Source: Candidatus Omnitrophota bacterium (GTDB lineage: Bacteria; Omnitrophota; Gorgyraeia; B26-G9). Taken from it: DNA of 5,404 nucleotides. Made by a program: the position numbers and the translations under genes. Shown here piece after piece: positions 1 through 5,078 of this stretch. The stretch is taken from the NCBI GenBank assembly GCA_003645745.1, contig QNCH01000116.1:1-5404 (forward strand). The letters run 5' to 3'. Position 1 is the first letter of the stretch. Every line of letters starts with the position of its first letter. The notes beneath the pieces are model-generated. The model made no database searches and was not told where the DNA came from. It worked only from the letters and a program-made list of their open reading frames with translations.

Positions 1-1
1 G

Positions 2-364
2 AATCATAATCATTTATCAATAAACAAATATAATCATGAACAATCAACAAATGGCAATGAATATAATGAAAAAATAATTAATGGTAAAAGGGAAAGGGCG
101 GGTTTAGAACCCGCCCCTACAATACATGGATTGCCGGAAATTGTACGTCAATTTAAAACATTTTCTGCAAAACGCATAAATCAAATGAACAAAACTCCTA
201 ACGTTTGTTTATGGCAACGCAATTATTACGAACACATTACTCGCGATGAATATAATTTAAATCGTATCCGTGAATATATAAAAAACAACCCTGCAAATTG
301 GGATAATGATGAAAATAACTTAAAAAATTATAAAAATAAAAACATAACAAAGCAATGTAGGTAA
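2..364 (+). CDS. REP-associated tyrosine transposase (RAYT, Y1/HUH family), 3' part, start outside window
   Basis: Proteins of this family are single-strand DNA transposases that nick at REP-type hairpins using an HUH motif and one tyrosine. The frame has no stop from base 2 to the TAA at 362-364, so about 120 C-terminal codons are present and the true start, with the HUH histidines, is off the left edge. Family signature is seen from about base 131: LPEIVRQFKTFSAKRIN, then WQRNYYEHI, then REYIKNNPANW. The tyrosine of REYIKNN is the likely nucleophile, by analogy with the YxxxQ/N motif of IS200-like enzymes (inference). A TTG at 131 is a possible start but lies inside conserved sequence, so I do not use it. 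The stretch before it (bases 2-91) is Asn-rich and low in complexity. A perfect palindrome sits in frame and encodes RAGLEPAPT. Whether the complete gene is intact cannot be told from this window. Confidence 0.75.
   Translation, partial: NHNHLSINKYNHEQSTNGNEYNEKIINGKRERAGLEPAPTIHGLPEIVRQFKTFSAKRINQMNKTPNVCLWQRNYYEHITRDEYNLNRIREYIKNNPANWDNDENNLKNYKNKNITKQCR
96..116. repeat. REP-like GC-rich palindrome inside the transposase reading frame
   Basis: GGGCGGGTT (96-104) and AACCCGCCC (108-116) form a perfect 9-bp stem with a 3-base loop (TAG). It stands out from very AT-rich surroundings. Stem-loops of this type, often followed by CTAC as here, are typical of dispersed REP-like repeats that RAYT enzymes recognise (family knowledge; the copy number in this genome is unknown). 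It is translated in frame as part of RAGLEPAPT and so does not break the gene. No T-run follows, so it is not an intrinsic terminator. Confidence 0.7.
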
Positions 365-370
365 TTTTAT

Positions 371-390
371 TCCGCGGCTAAAGCCACTCC
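371..390. repeat. Possible degenerate REP-like palindrome
   Basis: A short GC-rich island, TCCGCGGCTAAAGCCACTCC, starts 7 bp after the transposase stop. Its centre GGCT-AA-AGCC is symmetric, and the outer bases CGC/CAC are only partly complementary. The form resembles REP-like repeats of the CCGCGGCTAAAGCCGC type that I recall from other genomes, here decayed on one arm. Position next to a RAYT gene supports this, but the stem is short and the call is weak. Confidence 0.35.
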
Positions 391-539
391 ATAAAATACC
401 TGCTTTTAATATTATAAATACAAAAATGACAAAAATGTTAATCTAAAAACAAAACAGATCAAGAAATTACGATTATTCCTTAAATGGATATTATTTTGTA
501 ACCGTTTGTTCAAAAAACAAAAAGAATATATTTGGTGAA
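391..539. other. AT-rich intergenic stretch, nothing recognised
   Basis: There is no convincing reading frame, RNA gene or transposase homology in this stretch between the two RAYT sequences. A weak AT-rich hairpin is visible (TTTGTT at 505-510 with AACAAA at 516-521). It could hold a promoter for pgk, but no clear -35/-10 pair stands out. Confidence 0.5.
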
Positions 540-568
540 TATAGTCAAACGTAATAGGTTTGAGTATA
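540..568. repeat. 29-nt dyad with core CAAAC-N7-GTTTG, related to the element end near pilT
   Basis: The left arm 540-550 (TATAGTCAAAC) and right arm 558-568 (GTTTGAGTATA) pair at 10 of 11 positions around a 7-nt centre, GTAATAG. The reverse complement of 540-560 matches 5034-5054 at 19 of 21 positions. The dyad lies 145 bp before pgk, and homology to the second transposase remnant begins 3 bases after it. It may be the end of a mobile element, a hairpin recognised by a RAYT enzyme, or a protein-binding operator. The sequence alone does not decide between these. Confidence 0.6.
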
Positions 569-571
569 ACC

Positions 572-700
572 ATTTGGCAACGTTTTTTTTACGATCACAT
601 TATCAGAAACGAACGTTCATTAAACGCTGTCAAAAAATATATTGCAATCAATCCCGAAAACTGGGAAAATGATATTGATAATTTATTTAATTTATTTTAA
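572..700 (+). pseudogene. C-terminal remnant of a second RAYT transposase
   Basis: Translation gives IWQRFFYDHIIRNERSLN followed by VKKYIAINPENWENDIDNL, ending at TAA 698-700. Over 38 residues it matches the first RAYT at 20 positions, including WQR, the tyrosine of the KKYIAIN motif, and NPxNW. Only about 43 codons remain. The frame meets a TAG at 542-544 before any start, and the HUH half and the FKTFSA region are missing. It is therefore a 5'-truncated copy and cannot be active. Homology starts right beside the 540-568 dyad, which suggests the break occurred there. It is a divergent relative of the first copy and not a recent duplicate. Confidence 0.75.
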
Positions 701-705
701 AGGAG
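701..705 (+). promoter_or_regulatory. Ribosome binding site of pgk
   Basis: AGGAG lies 7 nt before the ATG at 713 and fixes that start. The next in-frame ATG (722, codon 4) would be 16 nt away. The site begins on the base after the stop codon of the transposase remnant. Confidence 0.75.
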
Positions 706-712
706 TTAACTA

Positions 713-1897
713 ATGCATAAAATGACATTACGTGATCCAGAGATAAAAGGGAAAAAAGTGTTGATCAGGGTTGATTTTAATGTGCCTTTAGATGAGAACG
801 CGCAGATTACAGATGACTTAAGGATTACCGCGGCATTGCCTACAATTAAGTATTGCTTAGAACAGAACGCGGATAAAATTATTTTAATCAGCCATCTTGG
901 CAGGCCGAAAGGGAAAGTTGTGGAAAAATTGCGGCTTACACCAGTGGCTAAAAGGTTATCAGAGCTTTTAAATATAGAGGTAAAAAAATTAGATGATTGT
1001 GTGGGTAGTTTTGTGGAACAGGCAGTTAATTCTGCTAAAGAAAAAGTAATTTTATTGGAGAATCTGCGTTTTCATCAAGAGGAAGAAAAAAATGATCCTG
1101 ATTTTGCCCGTCAATTAGCGCGTTTAGCGGATTTGTTTGTTAATGACGCTTTTGGTACTGCACATCGCGCTCATGCTTCTACTGAGGGTATTACTCATTA
1201 TTTACCTGCTTACGCGGGATTTTTACTGGAAAAAGAAATTGAATATTTAAGTAAAGCAGTAGAAACTCCTGAGCATCCGTTTATCACAATTTTGGGAGGG
1301 GCAAAGGTTTCTGATAAAATAAAAATGATTGAGAATTTTATGGATAAAGTTGATTGTTTTTTAATCGGCGGCGGCATGGCATATACATTCTTAAAAGCTC
1401 AGGGTAAAGAGATTGGCAATTCTAAACTGGAAGCAGATAAAATAGATTTAGCTCTCGATATCCTTAAAAAGGCTGAACTTAAAAATATTGAAATAGTTTT
1501 GCCAGTTGATAATTTAGCAGCAAATAGTTTTTCTCCTGATGCGCGGGCTGAGCTTGTCGGGGAGCAGATTCCGCAGGGTATGCTTGGTTTAGATATTGGG
1601 CCGCAAACTGTGCAGTTATTTAAAGAAAAAATTTCCTCAGCTAAAGCGATTCTCTGGAATGGGCCGGTAGGTGTGTTTGAACTGCCTGCTTTTGCCGGAG
1701 GTACAAAGCAGGTAGCTGGTTTTATTGCTGGCTCAGACGCGGTAACTATTATTGGAGGAGGAGATACTGCGAGTGCTGTGAGAAAGTTTGGAGTAGCGGA
1801 CAAAATGAGTCATGTTTCTACCGGAGGCGGTGCTAGTTTAGAATTTTTGGAAGGTGTTGAGCTTCCCGGAGTCGCGGCATTAAGGGATAAAGAATGA
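713..1897 (+). CDS. pgk: Phosphoglycerate kinase
   Basis: This cytoplasmic glycolytic enzyme transfers phosphate between 1,3-bisphosphoglycerate and ADP, giving 3-phosphoglycerate and ATP. At 394 residues it has the usual full bacterial length. Motifs in order: VDFNVP (20-25) and HLGRPKG (61-67) of the N-terminal substrate domain, LENLRFH (115-121), NDAFGTAHRAHAS (144-156), then LGGAKVSDK (194-202) and GGGMAYTFL (219-227) of the nucleotide domain, LWNGPVGVFE (314-323), IGGGDT (347-352) and STGGGAS (369-375). Arg37 in DDLRITAALPTI fits the conserved substrate-binding arginine. No key residue appears lost. It is the first gene of the operon; its stop overlaps the pseudopilin start as ATGA, and tpiA follows one gene later. 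The upstream DNA is transposase debris, so its promoter must lie in or before that debris. Confidence 0.98.
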   Translation: MHKMTLRDPEIKGKKVLIRVDFNVPLDENAQITDDLRITAALPTIKYCLEQNADKIILISHLGRPKGKVVEKLRLTPVAKRLSELLNIEVKKLDDCVGSFVEQAVNSAKEKVILLENLRFHQEEEKNDPDFARQLARLADLFVNDAFGTAHRAHASTEGITHYLPAYAGFLLEKEIEYLSKAVETPEHPFITILGGAKVSDKIKMIENFMDKVDCFLIGGGMAYTFLKAQGKEIGNSKLEADKIDLALDILKKAELKNIEIVLPVDNLAANSFSPDARAELVGEQIPQGMLGLDIGPQTVQLFKEKISSAKAILWNGPVGVFELPAFAGGTKQVAGFIAGSDAVTIIGGGDTASAVRKFGVADKMSHVSTGGGASLEFLEGVELPGVAALRDKE

Positions 1898-2391
1898 AAA
1901 TAAAATATAATTATAGTGCTGATTTCAGAAGGCAAAGAGGAAATATATGGTTTAAGGGATTTAGTTTAATTGAAATTTTGGTTGTATTGAGCATTATTTC
2001 AATATTATTTGGTTTAATTTCAAGTGCGGGAAAATTCGCGCGCAGAAAAGCAAAAATTTATCAGACACAAACAATGATTGCTTCTTTAGAAACTGCTTTA
2101 TCTATGTATCATACTGATTTTGGGCAATACCCTGTTCCTACAGGTAATCCGATCAAAGATTTAGTTAATTTTTTAGCTGATGTTGGAACATATAGCGCTA
2201 ATCCTGACTGGAATGGGCCATACATTAATTTTAAAAAACGGGATTTAAATGGCGTTATTCCTAATGCTGCTTTGCATGATCCGTGGGGCACTGATTATTC
2301 TTATGCAAGTGATGGTGATACGTATACAATAATTTCCGCGGGGCCTGATGAAAATTTGGCTGCAACAGATGATAATATTACAAGTCAATAA
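1894..2391 (+). CDS. GspG-like type II secretion / type IV pilus pseudopilin
   Basis: This is a prepilin-like protein expected to be processed by a prepilin peptidase (PilD type) and assembled into a periplasmic or surface pseudopilus. The 165-residue product has a basic 22-residue leader, then the cleavage and methylation site KG|FSLIE (Gly22, Phe23, Glu27 at mature position +5). A hydrophobic helix follows (about 24-43), then a charged helix with RRKAKIYQTQT. The C-terminal part carries GspG-like features: YHTDFGQYP (72-80), WNGPYI (106-111), HDPWGTDYSY (128-137) and ISAGPDEN (147-154), a region that binds calcium in GspG proteins. The leader is longer than the common 6-10 residues, but no other in-frame ATG, GTG or TTG occurs before the cleavage site. 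The start overlaps the pgk stop, so it is probably translationally coupled. The subtype (GspG or another pseudopilin) is less certain than the family. Confidence 0.88.
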   Translation: MKIKYNYSADFRRQRGNIWFKGFSLIEILVVLSIISILFGLISSAGKFARRKAKIYQTQTMIASLETALSMYHTDFGQYPVPTGNPIKDLVNFLADVGTYSANPDWNGPYINFKKRDLNGVIPNAALHDPWGTDYSYASDGDTYTIISAGPDENLAATDDNITSQ

Positions 2392-2398
2392 GGGACAG

Positions 2399-2406
2399 TA
2401 AGGAGG
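2399..2406 (+). promoter_or_regulatory. Near-ideal ribosome binding site of tpiA
   Basis: TAAGGAGG, a full match to the usual anti-Shine-Dalgarno sequence, is followed by a 10-nt spacer to the ATG at 2417. It lies in the 25-nt gap after the pseudopilin stop and gives tpiA its own strong initiation. Confidence 0.8.
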
Positions 2407-2416
2407 GAAATAAATT

Positions 2417-3184
2417 ATGAGGCGTTTAGTTATTGCGGGAAATTGGAAAATGAATAAAACTATAAGTGAAGGTTTAGAATTAGTGCGGCAGATGAGTATG
2501 GAGCTTAAAGATGTAAAGGATATTGATATTATAGTTTGTCCTGTTTTTACTGCTTTGTACAGTGTGTCTTTGGAAATTGAAGGTTCTAATATAGAATTGG
2601 GCGCGCAGAATTTGTTTTGGAAAGAAACAGGGGCTTTTACAGGTGAGATTTCTCCGGTAATGCTTAAAGATGTTAATTGTAAATATGTGATTATCGGGCA
2701 TTCTGAGCGTAGAAGTATTTTTAAAGAAACTAATGAATTTGTAAATAAAAAATTGAAGGCTGCTTTAAAAACAGGGTTAATCCCAATTGTTTGTGTAGGG
2801 GAACGGTTAGAAGACAGGCAGATGAATAAGACCTTTGATGTAATTAGTGATCATATTAACGGAGCATTACAGGGATTAAGCGCTGATGAGCTTAAAGATA
2901 TAATTATCGCGTATGAACCTGTATGGGCAATTGGTACTGGCCGGAATGCTAGCCCTGAGCAGGCTCAGGAAGTGCATGCTTTTATTCGTAAAATGATCAC
3001 TGATAATTTTGGCGCTTCAGTTGCTGAGCATTTACGAATTTTATATGGGGGAAGTGTTAAACCTGAAAATGTAGAGGCAATTATGGCACAACCTGACATT
3101 GACGGTGCTCTTGTCGGCGGAGCTAGTTTGAAAGCTGATTCTTTTGTGCAGTTAGTAAGATTGTGCTTACCCCAGGGCTGTTAA
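2417..3184 (+). CDS. tpiA: Triosephosphate isomerase
   Basis: This cytoplasmic TIM-barrel enzyme interconverts dihydroxyacetone phosphate and glyceraldehyde 3-phosphate. The 255-residue length is normal. Visible active-site elements are GNWKMN (8-13, with Asn9 and catalytic Lys11), GHSERR (94-99, catalytic His95), AYEPVWAIGTG (165-175, catalytic base Glu167 followed by the flexible loop 6), and the phosphate-binding loops LYGGSVKPEN (209-218) and GALVGGASL (230-238). All key residues are present. It sits two genes after pgk, separated from it only by the pseudopilin gene. Its TAA overlaps the following ATG by one base (TAATG), so translation of the pilus ATPase is likely coupled to it. Confidence 0.98.
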   Translation: MRRLVIAGNWKMNKTISEGLELVRQMSMELKDVKDIDIIVCPVFTALYSVSLEIEGSNIELGAQNLFWKETGAFTGEISPVMLKDVNCKYVIIGHSERRSIFKETNEFVNKKLKAALKTGLIPIVCVGERLEDRQMNKTFDVISDHINGALQGLSADELKDIIIAYEPVWAIGTGRNASPEQAQEVHAFIRKMITDNFGASVAEHLRILYGGSVKPENVEAIMAQPDIDGALVGGASLKADSFVQLVRLCLPQGC

Positions 3185-4839
3185 TGCTGAATAAACAGAA
3201 AGTTATTACTGAATTTTTTGTAAGTAAAGGGATCATCACTGGAAACAATTTACAGCGTGCTTTACAGATGCAGCTGGCTGGTAAGGAAACTATGGTTAAT
3301 ATCTTATCCAGCCTTGGGGTTAATTGTGATGAAAATCTTAATAGCTTGATTATCGAAGATTTAGGGTTATCTTTTGTTGACCCATCTGCCTTTAATATTA
3401 CACCACAGGTCAGGGATATAGTAGCTTCTGAGTTTGCCTATCGTTTTCGTATTTTGCCGTTACATCTTGCGGATGATTTGCTTACAGTTGCGTTTGATAC
3501 GGTTTTTAATTTTCTTGCAATAGATTATTTTATAGAAGTTTTTGGATATAAAATAAAAGCAGAATTAATTCAAAAACAGCAGATGGATGATTTTTTGCGT
3601 AGAAATTATGATGAAGATAAAGAAACGATTACTATACAGCAGATTCAGGATGATGACGCATATAGTGTAATTAAAGATGACGCGCCAGTGGTGCAGCTTT
3701 TAAATATGTTAATTTCTGATGCCCATAAAAGAAGAGCCAGTGATATCCATATTGAACCTATGGCGGATAAATTACGTATTCGTTACAGAATTGATGGATT
3801 GCTGCAGGAAGTACAGCCTCCGGCTAAGAAGCTTCAAGCTTCAATAATCAGCAGGGTAAAATTGCTTGCTAAAATGAATATCGCGGAAAAGCGCTTGCCT
3901 CAGGATGGCCGTATTCGGATGATTGTAAATAATTGTGAGCTTGACCTGAGAATTTCTGCCCTACCTGCGCATCACGGGGAAAGTGTTGTTTTACGTATTT
4001 TAGATAAAAAAGTTATGGGGTTTGATGACCTTGGTTTCTCTGACGCGCAGTTAGAGAATTTTAAAAATATGATCAACCTGCCTAATGGTATTATTTTAGT
4101 AACCGGCCCTACAGGAAGCGGTAAAAGTACTACTCTTTATGCTGTACTTAACAGTATTAATAAAACAAGGAAAAAGATTCTTACAGTAGAGGACCCTGTT
4201 GAGTATCAAGTGTATGGTGTTAATCAAGTACAGGTAAAACCAAAAATAGGCTTAAGTTTTTCAAAGGTTTTGCGGTCAATGTTAAGGCAGGCTCCGGATG
4301 TGATTATGGTTGGAGAAATCAGAGATATAGAAACTGCCGCTATTTCTATCCAGTCCGCGCTTACCGGCCATTTAATTTTAAGTACATTACATACCAATGA
4401 TGCTTGCAGCGCTGTTACCAGGCTAATAAATATGGGGGTTAAGCCATATCTTGCTGCTGCTACTTTGCGTGCTGTTTTAGCTCAAAGGCTTATTCGGCTG
4501 CTTTGCCCTGATTGTAAAGAGCCTTACACGCCGCCAAAAAGTGAATTAAGAATTTTAGAATTCTCATCATCAAAATTACCTGAAGTGCTTTTTCGTGCTA
4601 AAGGATGTAAAAAATGCTCTTATACTGGTTATCTTGGCAGGGTGGGCATTTTTGAACTTTTAGTGATTAGTGAAAAAGTTCGCCTCCTTGCTAATAAAAA
4701 TGCTTTGAATTTTGAAATTCGGGAACAAGCAAAATCTGAAGGAATGATGACTCTTAAAGAGCATGCAGTGCAAAAAGTGCTTTCAGGACTTACTAGTTTT
4801 CATGAATTAGTAAGGAGTACACAAAATGATGTTGATTAA
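3184..4839 (+). CDS. pilB: Type IV pilus / type II secretion assembly ATPase (PilB/GspE family)
   Basis: A cytoplasmic hexameric ATPase that powers extension of a type IV pilus or pseudopilus. I choose the ATG at 3184 (551 residues): it overlaps the tpiA stop as TAATG and has AGGG 6 nt upstream. A GTG at 3163 would add seven residues and deepen the overlap. The N-terminal region (about 1-145) looks like a GspE-N/MshEN domain, with a helical repeat FFVSKGIITGNNLQRALQMQ (11-30), DLGLSFVD (59-66) and RFRILPL (87-93). The ATPase part has ASDIHIEP (185-192), Walker A GPTGSGKST (308-316), the Asp box VEDPVE (335-340), the Walker B-type MVGEIRD (375-381) and the His box LTGHLILSTLHTND (393-406). A zinc-type tetracysteine follows (CPDC 441-444, CKKC 475-478). 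All catalytic motifs are intact. pilT downstream favours PilB, while the GspG-like pseudopilin upstream keeps GspE possible. Confidence 0.93.
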   Translation: MLNKQKVITEFFVSKGIITGNNLQRALQMQLAGKETMVNILSSLGVNCDENLNSLIIEDLGLSFVDPSAFNITPQVRDIVASEFAYRFRILPLHLADDLLTVAFDTVFNFLAIDYFIEVFGYKIKAELIQKQQMDDFLRRNYDEDKETITIQQIQDDDAYSVIKDDAPVVQLLNMLISDAHKRRASDIHIEPMADKLRIRYRIDGLLQEVQPPAKKLQASIISRVKLLAKMNIAEKRLPQDGRIRMIVNNCELDLRISALPAHHGESVVLRILDKKVMGFDDLGFSDAQLENFKNMINLPNGIILVTGPTGSGKSTTLYAVLNSINKTRKKILTVEDPVEYQVYGVNQVQVKPKIGLSFSKVLRSMLRQAPDVIMVGEIRDIETAAISIQSALTGHLILSTLHTNDACSAVTRLINMGVKPYLAAATLRAVLAQRLIRLLCPDCKEPYTPPKSELRILEFSSSKLPEVLFRAKGCKKCSYTGYLGRVGIFELLVISEKVRLLANKNALNFEIREQAKSEGMMTLKEHAVQKVLSGLTSFHELVRSTQNDVD

Positions 4840-4882
4840 AAAAAATGACAGGCTTTTGTTTTTTATTCTGGATAACTTCTGA
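4826..4882 (+). pseudogene. 18-codon ORF with strong ribosome binding site, possibly a truncated gene start
   Basis: TAAGGAG (4811-4817) lies 8 nt before an ATG at 4826 that overlaps the end of pilB in another frame. The ORF reads MMLIKKNDRLLFFILDNF and stops with TGA at 4880-4882, one base before the palindromic element's left arm begins at 4884. The start signal is better than that of pilB or pilT, which suggests that a real gene, perhaps an earlier start of the next operon gene, once began here and was cut by the insertion. It could instead be a short leader peptide or chance. No family is recognisable. Confidence 0.3.
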
Positions 4883-4944
4883 TGTAATTGGTTCGTAAAA
4901 TTTAGGCGTTTTTCTGTGCCCTATATTGGAACGTTCTGACCTAA

Positions 4945-4983
4945 GCCAAACCGCAGGCGCAGCTCGCTGCGTTGAGGTTTGGC
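4945..4983. repeat. Strong GC-rich stem-loop at the centre of the palindromic element
   Basis: An outer stem GCCAAACC/GGTTTGGC (8 bp) is joined by a small internal loop to an inner stem CGCAG/CTGCG (4958-4962 with 4967-4971, extendable by two G-U pairs) capped by CTCG. It is much richer in GC than its surroundings. No T-tract follows on either strand, so it is not a standard intrinsic terminator. If transcribed it would fold stably between pilB and pilT and could affect read-through or mRNA stability. Confidence 0.7.
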
Positions 4984-5033
4984 GATTGAAGAACGTTTCA
5001 AAATGCGGTGCAGGGGGACATCATAAAATTGCA

Positions 5034-5054
5034 AACCAATTACGTTTGAGTATA
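5034..5054 (+). repeat. 21-nt repeat unit, second copy, at the right end of the element
   Basis: With core ATTACGTTTGA and ending in TATA, this unit matches the reverse complement of 540-560 at 19 of 21 positions. Together with CAAAC at 5032-5036 it reproduces the CAAAC-N7-GTTTG dyad core with the same 7-nt spacing. It ends 24 bp before the pilT start. Confidence 0.6.
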
Positions 5055-5078
5055 GAGCTTATTAGAAAGGTTAGAAAG

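Larger units (their letters stand above)
4884..5054. mobile_element. Nested imperfect palindrome, MITE-like element between pilB and pilT
   Basis: Four tiers of inverted repeat share one centre. The outermost arms are GTAATTGGTT (4884-4893) and AACCAATTAC (5034-5043), perfect over 10 bp. Next come TGTGCCC (4915-4921) with GGGGACA (5014-5020), 6 of 7. Then 4926-4937 with 4990-5001 (core GAACGTTCT/AGAACGTTT), 11 of 12. Innermost are GCCAAACC (4945-4952) and GGTTTGGC (4976-4983), perfect. The right side continues to 5054 in a 21-nt unit that recurs upstream of pgk. There is no reading frame of note inside, so any transposition would need an enzyme supplied in trans. The form suits a miniature inverted-repeat element or a large REP/BIME-like unit. 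No target duplication is evident. Confidence 0.55.

Noticed and set aside
131..364. Transposase as a short 77-codon gene starting at TTG 131
   Set aside because: The frame is open to the left edge and TTG 131 encodes a leucine within the conserved LPEIVRQFK block, so this is an internal codon.
466..555. ATTACGATT (466-474) pairing with AAACGTAAT (547-555) as ends of a second small element
   Set aside because: It matches at 8 of 9 bases only, in very AT-rich DNA, with no supporting inner arms, and so could easily arise by chance.
561..570. TATAAC (565-570) as a -10 box for pgk
   Set aside because: No acceptable -35 lies 16-18 bp upstream, and the hexamer overlaps the arm of the 540-568 dyad, so the match is better explained by the repeat.
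1399..1803. 134-codon open frame on the minus strand inside pgk
   Set aside because: It is antisense to highly conserved kinase motifs, and the translation shows no family signature. It is a shadow of pgk.
2109..2701. Short minus-strand frames opposite the pseudopilin and tpiA
   Set aside because: They are antisense to well-supported genes, short, and without recognisable motifs.
3163..3183. GTG at 3163 as start of the pilus ATPase
   Set aside because: It overlaps tpiA by 22 bases. The ATG at 3184 forms the typical TAATG coupling and has a short AGGG site before it.
4945..4983. Stem-loop as intrinsic terminator after pilB
   Set aside because: Neither strand has a T-run after the stem, and the hairpin is the centre of a larger palindrome.
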